DNA from: Legionella bononiensis
GTDB lineage: Bacteria > Pseudomonadota > Gammaproteobacteria > Legionellales > Legionellaceae
Direction of reading: 5' to 3'
Assembly (NCBI RefSeq): GCF_016786215.1
Contig: NZ_JADOBG010000002.1
Coordinates: 124,001 to 188,000, forward strand
DNA length: 64,000 nt
This document shows, piece by piece, positions 9,100 to 16,511 of the stretch; within the stretch, counting starts at the first letter, position 1; each line of letters opens with the position of its first letter. Made by a program: the position numbers and the translations under genes. The notes under the pieces were generated by a model. It had not been told where the DNA came from. It saw only the letters and a list, made by a program, of their open reading frames with translations, and did not search any database.

Positions 9100-9993
9100 T
9101 TAATTTTGAATCGTAACGCAAGTAGTATCTGCATCTAAAGTAACTACTTTGCCAATTGGAAGAATGCAATTTTGCTTACCATGTCCATAGGAAAACTCTT
9201 TAATACAAGGGACTTTTAATTTAGAAGCCCATTCATTGATTACATCTTCTACCGTACCATCGCTCTGATTCGACTTCTTACTTTTACATTGTTCAAATGT
9301 ACCAAAAATAACGCCGGAAACTTCATCAAAAATTCCTGCTAAATCTAATTGTGAGAACATGCCATCAATATTATAGGGCTCGACGCCAACATCTTCTACC
9401 AACAAAATACATCCTTTAAAAGTAGGCATGTAAGGCGTGCCCATTAAATTAGTCATAAGGGTTAAATTGCCACCAAGAAGAGTACCTCGGCTAACGCCTC
9501 CATGAACCTTTATTCCTTTGCGAATTGTGTACTCTTGGCCTAACAAAGAAGAAAATAATGTTTTTTTAACTTGGGTACTTAAATGAATGGTCAAAGTAAA
9601 CCCTGTATAACTTACTAAGCCAGTGTTTTTAAATAGGCCTAATTGCAACGCTGTAGTATCACTAAACCCGAATAATGGTTTTGGGTTTTTCTTAATCAAT
9701 TCATAATCTAAGAAAGGTAAAAGTCGTTGCGAACCTTGTCCTCCTCGGGTTGCAATAATTGCTTTCACTTCTGAGTCTATAAAGAAATCCATCACATCTT
9801 GTGCACGGTCACGGTCTTTACCAGCTAAAAATCGTTCTGATGCAAACATATGCTTTGCATACTTTACATTAAATCCATTCGACTTTAATAAATGAACTCC
9901 TACTTCTATTGCTTTTTCCGTAATAGGACTCGAGGGAGAAATAAGCCCCACGATATCTCCTCTTTGTAGTGGTTCTGGACATAGAATATTCAT
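9100..9993 (-). CDS. S66-family LD-carboxypeptidase / MccF-like peptidase
   Basis: 297 residues, normal length for family S66. The probable triad is Ser111 (GFSDTTAL), Glu200 (LVEDVG) and His271 (SYGHGKQ), spaced as in LdcA and MccF. LdcA recycles murein tetrapeptides in the cytoplasm; MccF cleaves the amide of microcin C and so gives immunity. No signal peptide is present, so it acts inside the cell. Its place among acetyltransferases and tRNA-editing genes favours the immunity-type role, but that is inference. The start has GAGG upstream. Confidence 0.83.
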   Translation of the reverse strand: MNILCPEPLQRGDIVGLISPSSPITEKAIEVGVHLLKSNGFNVKYAKHMFASERFLAGKDRDRAQDVMDFFIDSEVKAIIATRGGQGSQRLLPFLDYELIKKNPKPLFGFSDTTALQLGLFKNTGLVSYTGFTLTIHLSTQVKKTLFSSLLGQEYTIRKGIKVHGGVSRGTLLGGNLTLMTNLMGTPYMPTFKGCILLVEDVGVEPYNIDGMFSQLDLAGIFDEVSGVIFGTFEQCKSKKSNQSDGTVEDVINEWASKLKVPCIKEFSYGHGKQNCILPIGKVVTLDADTTCVTIQN

Positions 9994-10005
9994 TTATTAC
10001 CTCAA

Positions 10006-11256
10006 TTATTTTCTGCACTCAAAAACAATACTTTCGTCTGTTTCATTAGGCGATGCATTTCGGTCAAATGCTTTAACCGTTCGTACATTGCTAAAACCAA
10101 CCTCATTGAGCAAATTGAGCAAGAAAGAAAGATCTTGATAAATTCGAATTTTGTATTCCTCAACCTCTGTTTGAATGACACGGTTGTTATCAATCAGTTC
10201 ATATTTACCTATAGAGTAACAAATCTCCTCATCGAGCATAGCTAATTGGCTGAGTAGGATGATTGTGCCATCTTCTTTTGGCCATCTTGTGCCTCTCCAT
10301 ATACCTAATTCTTTAGGAACCGCATAGCGTGTTTCTACTTCAAATACAAAAAGTCCTTTATCTTCCATATGTTCATAAATGGTTTTTAAGGCTTTTTGGA
10401 TATCCACCTTTTCTGTGATGAGACCAAATGAACCACTGGGTATAAAAATTAAAGAATATTTAGCGGATTGATTTAAATCTTCAATAAAACCATGCCAGGC
10501 TTTTGGCTTAAGATTTTTGCTCTTCGCTTTTGCATGCAGTCGTTCTAGCATTGGTTGACTTGCATCAAAGCCATGAACATCAAATCCTTCTGCAGCCAAA
10601 GGCAGTAAAAATCGACCTGTGCCGCACATAGGCTCTAAAATCAAGCCTTTAACCTCTGCGGCATAGCTTCGATAGAATGAGTATTCATCTTGTGGTGCAT
10701 TAGGTTTACTTAAATCATATACTTCAGTACAAAGGCTCTGATAAGTATCCAGTTTTTTCATGGGTTCCTCATTGAAATCCAATACCATCAAATATTCATC
10801 ATAAAAGGTATCATTAATTTTAAGTGCTTTAGGTTCGGTACCATAAATTCGAAATCCTTGCTTTTGATAAAAAGCTTGAGCCACAAAATTACTTACTACA
10901 CAGGTTAGGTGCAATTGAGTAACGCTGGTTTTTGCATGTTGGATCAGGGTCTGAATTAATGCTGTTGCAATACCTTTCCCTCTGTATTCAAGACGAGTAT
11001 ACATACTCCAAAGCACACCACGGTGTTTTGTTTTAATTGAGTTAAGTGTATAGAATCCAGCACAAGACACCAATAAATCGTCAACAAATGCGCCCAATAC
11101 ATATCCTTTACTTAATCCATTTTGAAAATCAGCATCGGACATATGCACTTCATCTTCATAAGAAGAGCCAAAATTTTCTGGTGAATTATTCAAAGCTTCC
11201 AAACGAATTTCTTTCCATAGATGCCAATCCGTATCAAACAACTGTCTAATCTTCAC
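10006..11256 (-). CDS. GNAT-methyltransferase fusion
   Basis: 416 residues. Residues 1-160 form a GNAT (YRGKGIATALIQTLIQ at 91 onward, then FYQKQGF). From about residue 166 a class I SAM methyltransferase follows with motif I LEPMCGTGRF near 207-216 and GFDAS after it. An internal ATG at codon 166 has GAGGA just upstream, so the methyltransferase could also be made alone. The start is GTG in a GTGA overlap with the upstream GNAT gene. Fusion of two small-molecule modifying domains is unusual; the shared substrate is unknown. Confidence 0.78.
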   Translation of the reverse strand: MKIRQLFDTDWHLWKEIRLEALNNSPENFGSSYEDEVHMSDADFQNGLSKGYVLGAFVDDLLVSCAGFYTLNSIKTKHRGVLWSMYTRLEYRGKGIATALIQTLIQHAKTSVTQLHLTCVVSNFVAQAFYQKQGFRIYGTEPKALKINDTFYDEYLMVLDFNEEPMKKLDTYQSLCTEVYDLSKPNAPQDEYSFYRSYAAEVKGLILEPMCGTGRFLLPLAAEGFDVHGFDASQPMLERLHAKAKSKNLKPKAWHGFIEDLNQSAKYSLIFIPSGSFGLITEKVDIQKALKTIYEHMEDKGLFVFEVETRYAVPKELGIWRGTRWPKEDGTIILLSQLAMLDEEICYSIGKYELIDNNRVIQTEVEEYKIRIYQDLSFLLNLLNEVGFSNVRTVKAFDRNASPNETDESIVFECRK

Positions 11257-11723
11257 AACATTATCTCCATAACTGTTACAGGATGTCCTTTAAATTCATC
11301 CATGCCAATCATGCACCAACCAAGACGACTGTAATATTCTGGAAGAGTAGGATCAAAAGCAAAAAGATAAAGATTTTTAAACCCTAATGCTTGGGCTTCT
11401 TCTTTTACTCGATGAATAAGCTGTCTTGCAATACCTTGTTTTTGATGGCTTGGTGATACCACTAATGAGCCTAGCCATGGGGTTAATTCAGGGCGGATTC
11501 CATCATTCACGCGTAAAGAGCACATCCCAACAGGTTTATCTTCATCAAAGGCAACGATAGTGAGCGGTAACTGTTCGATGTTTAAATGATTTCGTAAATT
11601 TTCTTCTACACGTGAGGTGGGCACATCAGGAACCCAAATTTGCCCTAATACTTCATGCCAAATCTTAGCAAGCTCTGGTATGCAATCTGAGTGATGTTTT
11701 AAATAGGCTATTGTAATCATCAT
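11253..11723 (-). CDS. GNAT-family N-acetyltransferase
   Basis: 156 residues of GNAT with SPSHQKQGIARQLIHRVKEEA and the C-terminal YYSRLGW. It ends in a GTGA overlap with the GNAT-methyltransferase fusion. The start at ATG 11723 has AGG upstream. Substrate unknown. Confidence 0.83.
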   Translation of the reverse strand: MMITIAYLKHHSDCIPELAKIWHEVLGQIWVPDVPTSRVEENLRNHLNIEQLPLTIVAFDEDKPVGMCSLRVNDGIRPELTPWLGSLVVSPSHQKQGIARQLIHRVKEEAQALGFKNLYLFAFDPTLPEYYSRLGWCMIGMDEFKGHPVTVMEIML

Positions 11724-11744
11724 AATACCTGTAAAAATAAATTA

Positions 11745-12092
11745 TTACTCTTGGCAAGGCGTGCCTTGATGAAACACCATTTGCCAACGATTGTGTTTGT
11801 ATTGCCAGAGAGAAGAACGTAAAGAACTTTTTGAGGCAACAGTGACCCTATAAGTTGCCAACATGACTTCGGACGACACCTCTAAAACTGAAAAATCATT
11901 AACCATATAGCTCTGTGGCTCTTCTTCAGGGAGAGAATCAAGTAAGTCGTTCTTATTGTAAATTAAACCAGAAGCACCATACTCAATAAATTCATCAGCA
12001 ATCAGTAGCTTCAGTTGTGTAATCGATTTTCTCGTTTGCGGATTTAAAAGAGAAATCTCTAGCTCATAAATCAGTTGGTGTTCTTGTTTCAT
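11745..12092 (-). CDS. DUF4440/SnoaL-like small protein
   Basis: 115 residues from the chosen start, the usual size for DUF4440 NTF2-like proteins. It has the opening LEISLLNP...LLIADEFIEYGASG and the closing SLWQYKHNRWQMVFHQGT typical of the family. ATG 12092 overlaps the stop of the 45-codon frame upstream as ATGA, favouring this start; ATG 12125 with GAGAGG upstream is the alternative and would add 11 residues. Function unknown. Confidence 0.72.
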   Translation of the reverse strand: MKQEHQLIYELEISLLNPQTRKSITQLKLLIADEFIEYGASGLIYNKNDLLDSLPEEEPQSYMVNDFSVLEVSSEVMLATYRVTVASKSSLRSSLWQYKHNRWQMVFHQGTPCQE

Positions 12093-12226
12093 AGCGATAT
12101 TCTCATCAAATATCTGAGCTTGCATTCCTTCCTCTCGAGAAACAGAGCCAGCCAAAAAATAGCACGCGGTTCGGGTTGATGCTCATTACTTAATTTTTGA
12201 ATTGCTTCTTGAGGTAAATAACGCAT
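12089..12226 (-). CDS. 45-residue small protein, translationally coupled
   Basis: A short frame starts at ATG 12226, four bases after the upstream stop, with AAGGA about ten bases ahead, and ends in an ATGA overlap with the DUF4440 gene. The peptide begins MRYLPQEAIQKLSNEHQPEP and has a short hydrophobic AIFWLALFLE stretch. It exactly fills what would otherwise be a gap between two packed genes. It may be a real small protein, a leader that couples translation, or a remnant. Function unknown. Confidence 0.5.
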   Translation of the reverse strand: MRYLPQEAIQKLSNEHQPEPRAIFWLALFLERKECKLRYLMRISL

Positions 12227-12230
12227 TAAG

Positions 12231-12674
12231 TCAAATTCCTTGAGATTGCAATCGATCTAGATGATGAGTAATCAATGAATTAACCACTTCTTTATTAAAG
12301 TCAGGACAAAATCGTGGATAGTCACGTTCAAGACCATAAGACCATTTTTCCAAACGTTCATGGTCATATTCGATCATGTCTTCAAATAAATAACCTTCTC
12401 CATAAACTTCTTCACAATGAAGGCCAATTCCACCATCGTAAAGTTCTCCTGAAGGCATACGTAATGCAATATGCCAGCACTCTTCATGGGATGTCACCAT
12501 CACAAAAACAATATGCACTTTATCCTTAAATCGGCTATTCCACGCATCAAAAAATAATTTGGCAAACGCACCACAAGGACCATAATTAATCCTTGGTGTT
12601 TCTTCATGAAATCCCAGCAATTGGTTTATGTCGTTTTTTAAATCATTTAAGACTGTAATTTCTTGTGCATTCAC
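12231..12674 (-). CDS. Uncharacterised protein with a Cys/His/Asp pattern
   Basis: 147 residues. I do not recognise a named family. The order GPCGAFAK, then CWHIALRMPSGELYDGG resembles the Cys-His-Asp order of papain-like/transglutaminase-like folds, which would make it a possible cysteine hydrolase; this is inference. The start is GTG at 12674 with AGGA seven bases upstream. It belongs to the packed leftward operon, 67 bases below the AlaX-like gene. Confidence 0.65.
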   Translation of the reverse strand: MNAQEITVLNDLKNDINQLLGFHEETPRINYGPCGAFAKLFFDAWNSRFKDKVHIVFVMVTSHEECWHIALRMPSGELYDGGIGLHCEEVYGEGYLFEDMIEYDHERLEKWSYGLERDYPRFCPDFNKEVVNSLITHHLDRLQSQGI

Positions 12675-12741
12675 ACGTAATTCCTATGGTATTAAAAACT
12701 TCTTTTTTGGCTAACATCCAACACTCTACGTTTAGGCTGAT

Positions 12742-13377
12742 TTATTGTACCAGATAAATTTCAATTCGCTCTTTACCTTTACCCACATTCGCCCATTTTA
12801 ACGTAATATAGCCCACTTCCGCGGTTGATTTTACATGTGTTCCACCACAAGAAACCTTAGAGAATCCTTCGATTTCCCAATAACGTCTTTGACTCTTCTC
12901 ATCAGAAAACCCAGTGCGTATAGACATATCTTTTGCAATAATTTGATTGTATTCAAGCAAGAGAGTGTCAAAGATATCCGAGATATTGTGCTGATAGTTA
13001 AAATCGATTCTAGCCTTATGCTCAGCAATATGAGCACCTATTTTTTCAATAGGAAACATTCTTTGGACAAGTTCAAAGATTAATTCAGCAGCAAAATGAA
13101 GACGCATCAATTTGTAGCGACGAACGAAGTCAATTTCCATAAGGACAACATCGCCCTCAGAAAGCCCATGCTCCGAAGGTAATGTATAATAAATCAAGTC
13201 ATCTTCTATTTCAGAATGAGTGACCATCAGGCCATTCACGCGAACTGTATCACTTTCTTGACCACCGGAAAACGAAAAACCAATAGTCTCTGCAAAAAGT
13301 AGTCGATTCTCATTTGCCGACTCCACCTTAGTCATTAATTGGCGTTGATAGGGATTATCCCAAAATATTTTTTGCAT
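12742..13377 (-). CDS. AlaX-like alanyl-tRNA editing protein, altered zinc site
   Basis: 211 residues resembling free-standing AlaX proteins, which deacylate Ser- or Gly-tRNA(Ala). The beta-barrel GGQ segment is SGGQESD (residues 38-43). The C-terminal zinc motif CGGTH (Cys177, His181) is intact. The first zinc motif, normally HxxxH, reads HFAAE (His94, Glu98), so one ligand is replaced. That may change activity or substrate. It is followed by only three bases before the YbaK-like gene upstream, in the same operon. Confidence 0.78.
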   Translation of the reverse strand: MQKIFWDNPYQRQLMTKVESANENRLLFAETIGFSFSGGQESDTVRVNGLMVTHSEIEDDLIYYTLPSEHGLSEGDVVLMEIDFVRRYKLMRLHFAAELIFELVQRMFPIEKIGAHIAEHKARIDFNYQHNISDIFDTLLLEYNQIIAKDMSIRTGFSDEKSQRRYWEIEGFSKVSCGGTHVKSTAEVGYITLKWANVGKGKERIEIYLVQ

Positions 13378-13380
13378 AAC

Positions 13381-13872
13381 TTACTCTCTAATCTTTACCA
13401 CTATCCCATTGGTTAGCTGCTTAAGTGCTTCTGGAGATAATGAAAATACTGCGTTGGGCGTTCCTGCTGCGGCCCAGAGGACTTCATGGCATAACAAATC
13501 TTCATCGATAAGAACCGTATTAATAACATTTTTGTGGCCAACTGGAGGGATCCCACCAATCGCAAAACCAGTTATTTCTCGTGTAAAATCTGCATCAGCC
13601 TTCCCAATAGATTCATTGATGAGATTCCCAATCAGGCTCTCATTCACACGATTAACACCACTTGCTAATACCAATACCGGCTTGTTGGTTTTTTCAGTAC
13701 AAAATAATAGTGATTTCACAATTTGAGCAACACCACAACCCAAAGTATCAGCAGCATCTTTTGCAGTGCGTATGCTCGAATCAAGTTCCTTGACCTCACA
13801 CGATATCCCCTTTTGAGATAAAAAATCCTGTATGATTTGCGCGCTTTTACTTAAATTTTTACCTTCATTCAT
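13381..13872 (-). CDS. YbaK/ProX-like aminoacyl-tRNA deacylase
   Basis: About 163 residues of the YbaK/EbsC family, which hydrolyses mischarged tRNAs such as Cys-tRNA(Pro) or Ala-tRNA(Pro). Recognisable parts are AAxxLGCGVAQIVKSLLF with the family Lys near residue 53, the central GxxRVNxxL segment, and GFAIGGIPPVGH with the late AAAGTPNAVF. I chose ATG 13872; GTG 13881 is the alternative. It sits between the AlaX-like and DUF2000 genes, so three RNA-editing-like proteins are made together. Confidence 0.83.
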   Translation of the reverse strand: MNEGKNLSKSAQIIQDFLSQKGISCEVKELDSSIRTAKDAADTLGCGVAQIVKSLLFCTEKTNKPVLVLASGVNRVNESLIGNLINESIGKADADFTREITGFAIGGIPPVGHKNVINTVLIDEDLLCHEVLWAAAGTPNAVFSLSPEALKQLTNGIVVKIRE

Positions 13873-13888
13873 CGCTATCACCCACCCA

Positions 13889-14311
13889 TCATCGCCACAA
13901 AGAACACTTTCTAGTCAGCTCTGTCACCACATCCCAATCTCCAAACAAAACAATGCCATAGTAAATCAGATCATTCTCTTTAACCTGTGCCGTTCTTTCA
14001 ATTTGCTCTTGATAGGTACCCACAGTCATCGTATCGGTAAAATCATTAAAAAGAACATTTTTTGCTAAAGCATTCTGGCGTAATGTTCTAATTTTGTTGG
14101 GGTTCTCACAAAGAATGATAAAAGGTATTTCTGAAATATAAGGGTGAGATCCTCCATCTGCATCTCGATAATCGGTTAAACGCAGCTCTTCTTCACCAAT
14201 TACGGAACCTAAACCAATACACATATGAGCAAGCGCATTCATCACTTTGCCTGGCTCAATACGCTTATTAAGTACCGCAACCAGTTTGTTTTTAAAAGGG
14301 TGTTCAACCAT
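13889..14311 (-). CDS. DUF2000 family protein (PTH2-like fold)
   Basis: 140 residues of DUF2000: MVEHPFKNKLVAVLNKRIEP at the start, the NALAHMCIGLG helix, and KNVLFNDFTDTM near the C-terminal third. Structures of this family resemble type 2 peptidyl-tRNA hydrolase, but activity is not established. ATG 14311 has GGAG seven bases upstream; GTG 14323 would add four residues. It is the first gene of the leftward operon, next to the divergent regulator and its palindromes. Confidence 0.75.
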   Translation of the reverse strand: MVEHPFKNKLVAVLNKRIEPGKVMNALAHMCIGLGSVIGEEELRLTDYRDADGGSHPYISEIPFIILCENPNKIRTLRQNALAKNVLFNDFTDTMTVGTYQEQIERTAQVKENDLIYYGIVLFGDWDVVTELTRKCSLWR

Positions 14312-14341
14312 ACAGTTCTCCACAATCTACTTCCCAATTCG

Positions 14342-14355
14342 TGCGTTATAACGCA
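14342..14355. promoter_or_regulatory. Perfect 14-bp palindrome, probable operator
   Basis: TGCGTTATAACGCA reads the same on both strands. It lies in the 103-base divergent region between the DUF2000 gene and the XRE-cupin regulator, 31 bases from the leftward start. A second copy of the pattern sits 35 bases away. Binding by the adjacent XRE regulator is inferred. Confidence 0.6.
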
Positions 14356-14375
14356 TAATAAACCAGTATATGCCC

Positions 14376-14391
14376 GTGCGCTAAAACGCAC
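14376..14391. promoter_or_regulatory. Second operator-like inverted repeat
   Basis: GTGCGCTAAAACGCAC keeps the GTGCG/CGCAC arms and matches the palindrome at 14342 at most positions (shared TGCG..A.AACGCA). It is 23 bases ahead of the XRE-cupin start, where a bound regulator would block its own promoter. Confidence 0.58.
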
Positions 14392-14414
14392 AAGCTTTTT
14401 TATTAAGAGATATC

Positions 14415-14990
14415 ATGCAAGAAATTTCAAAACGTATTGCAAAAACATTAAAATCATTAAGACAAGAACGAGGTTGGAGTTTAGACAAAACAGCGCTTGA
14501 AACCGGCGTTTCTAAAGCGATGCTCGGGCAAATTGAACGAGAAGAATCAAGTCCAACGATTTCTACCTTATGGAAAATTGCGAGCGGCTTTCAAGCCTCC
14601 TTTTCTTCGTTTATTGAAGACAGTCTGGATAATTCAACCAATCCTGTTTATAGGGCGGGACATGCTGAAACCTTGCATCCAGATGATGAAAAAATACGAG
14701 TACTGCCTCTATTTCCTTTTGATGAGCAGTTACATTTTGAATTGTTTGTTATTGAGTTATTGCCCGAATGTGAACATCTTTCACCTCCCCATAAACATGG
14801 AGTCATTGAGCATGTCATTGTTGTGGATGGAACCATTGAGCTTTTGTTAGGCGGGAGCTGGAAAAAACTTTCTAAAGGAGAAGGGCTTCGTTTTAATGCC
14901 AATCAACCGCATGGCTACCGGAATCCAACCAATGAACTATCGCGCATCCATGATATTATTCATTACCCACCCCAATATAAATCGCCTTAA
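14415..14990 (+). CDS. XRE-cupin transcriptional regulator
   Basis: 191 residues. Residues 8-62 are a Cro/C1-type helix-turn-helix (KTLKSLRQERGWSLDKTALE, then SKAMLGQIEREESSPTISTLWKIA). Residues 110-185 are a cupin ligand-binding barrel (LSPPHKHGVIEHVIVVDG, then RFNANQPHGYRNP). Such regulators usually sense a small molecule and control the adjacent divergent operon. Two related palindromes lie in the shared upstream region. The stop is four bases from the end of the converging APH-type gene. Confidence 0.88.
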   Translation: MQEISKRIAKTLKSLRQERGWSLDKTALETGVSKAMLGQIEREESSPTISTLWKIASGFQASFSSFIEDSLDNSTNPVYRAGHAETLHPDDEKIRVLPLFPFDEQLHFELFVIELLPECEHLSPPHKHGVIEHVIVVDGTIELLLGGSWKKLSKGEGLRFNANQPHGYRNPTNELSRIHDIIHYPPQYKSP

Positions 14991-14994
14991 TCGA

Positions 14995-15948
14995 TTATGG
15001 TACATAAAACAAAGGCGTTAATGCCATAGTTTTTAAGTCATGAAGCCACTCATTGCGTGGCTTTCCTCCTGGCGCTGTTTCTTCAAACCAGTTGTATTTA
15101 CACCAAAGGTAGATATCCAAGCTTTTCATTTGCGAAAAATGATTCATTTCTTTTAATTCGTCTGAACTCAATGGCCGGATTTGCCTATACCCTTCTATAA
15201 ACCATTCAAACAGGGGTTTCCAGAGAGGCCATGGCTTATTGCATAAGTCCAAAAAAGGTTTAGCGATATCGGCAAGATACCAATGATAAACTGGCTCATC
15301 AAAATCAATCAGATGAACGCTCTCACCATCATAAAGCACATTGCCAGGACGATGGTCCCCATGGGTTAGGCCAAAATGTGCTGAGTTGATTGAAAAAGTT
15401 TTGAAGCGTGTCGTGATGGTTTGGTATAAATCCTGGATCAGAGCCTCTTCTTGACGCGCATAATCCCAAGTTTCACGCCACAAATCTTCCCAAGTTAAAA
15501 AATGATGTTCCGATGCAACATAACTTTGCGAGGCTTGATGCAATAGACCTAGGGCACGGCCCCATGTTAGATAAGCTTTTTTATCTGGATAATCAAAATT
15601 CATGATTTGCCCTGGCACCTCACGGCAAACATGAACAAAAAATTCCAAATCATCTTGGTGTACCGTTTCGACATCATTTCCTTCTTGGGATACAACCGGT
15701 TCACAAATAGGAACCTGATGCAAATATAAATGCTTCTGAAAATCAATGGCACTCAAAAGTTCATGAGCTTTTCGTATTTTTTCATGCGTCATGCGAAGGT
15801 AAAAGCCTTGGTTCTTAGATTCAAATCGATAAACACAGTTAATTTGATTATTGATAAGCTTAAGATGGGTAGGGTTTTTTACCCACTTATTAGCAGCACG
15901 ATTTGCCGTTTCATCCGTAATTTTTTTTAATGTGGTCTCCCAAATCAT
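14995..15948 (-). CDS. APH-type phosphotransferase (SrkA/YihE-like)
   Basis: 317 residues with the kinase catalytic loop LTHGDHRPGNVLYD and the metal motif LIDFDEP. Layout and the YLADIAKPFLDL segment resemble SrkA/YihE and homoserine-kinase-II-like enzymes rather than classical APH(3'), so it may phosphorylate a protein or a small molecule. It overlaps the upstream GNAT gene by four bases (ATGA) and is the last gene of a four-gene leftward set. Confidence 0.75.
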   Translation of the reverse strand: MIWETTLKKITDETANRAANKWVKNPTHLKLINNQINCVYRFESKNQGFYLRMTHEKIRKAHELLSAIDFQKHLYLHQVPICEPVVSQEGNDVETVHQDDLEFFVHVCREVPGQIMNFDYPDKKAYLTWGRALGLLHQASQSYVASEHHFLTWEDLWRETWDYARQEEALIQDLYQTITTRFKTFSINSAHFGLTHGDHRPGNVLYDGESVHLIDFDEPVYHWYLADIAKPFLDLCNKPWPLWKPLFEWFIEGYRQIRPLSSDELKEMNHFSQMKSLDIYLWCKYNWFEETAPGGKPRNEWLHDLKTMALTPLFYVP

Positions 15949-16511
15949 TTTTGGATACTCTTACTGTTCAGATAATCAGCTCTGGATAATCGATAAAGCA
16001 CATGTCGTTTCAATGGACTATTGTGCTCCAATTTGGGATGATCAAAATCATCCTTTGTATTATGTTGTAAACCAATTTTTTCCATAACACGTCTTGAAGC
16101 TAGATTATTCACTGCTGTAAATGAAACTACTTCGGGAAGATTTAAAGAGGTAAATGCATAATGCAAAACCGCTTTTGCTCCCTCCGTAGCATAACCCTGA
16201 TTCCAATGCGTTGAGGAAAGTCTCCAGCCAATTTCAACAGCAGGGGTAAAGTGCGCTTCAAAAGAAGGGGTCATTAACCCTAAAAATCCTATCATTTCTC
16301 CAGTATTTTTTAGTTCAACAGCATACAAAGAAAATCCCTTCTCTTTATCATGTGCAATCATCCGCTCAATGCCTGCTTTTGTAGCACTCCTGTTCCCTAT
16401 TCCGGGTAAAAATTGGCATACCTTTTTATCTTGATCAATAAGTGACATAGGATCAAGATCAGCTTCTCTCCAAGTACGTAAAATCAGACGGGAAGTTTCA
16501 AGAATATTCAT
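15945..16511 (-). CDS. RimJ/RimL-type GNAT acetyltransferase
   Basis: 188 residues. The opening ETSRLILRTWREADLDPM and the acetyl-CoA region WNQGYATEGAKAVLHYAF followed by NLASRRVMEKIGL are typical of the RimJ/RimL/SpeG branch of GNATs, which acetylate protein N termini or small molecules. It overlaps its neighbours on both sides (14 and 4 bases), so it is translated from one message. Confidence 0.83.
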   Translation of the reverse strand: MNILETSRLILRTWREADLDPMSLIDQDKKVCQFLPGIGNRSATKAGIERMIAHDKEKGFSLYAVELKNTGEMIGFLGLMTPSFEAHFTPAVEIGWRLSSTHWNQGYATEGAKAVLHYAFTSLNLPEVVSFTAVNNLASRRVMEKIGLQHNTKDDFDHPKLEHNSPLKRHVLYRLSRADYLNSKSIQK

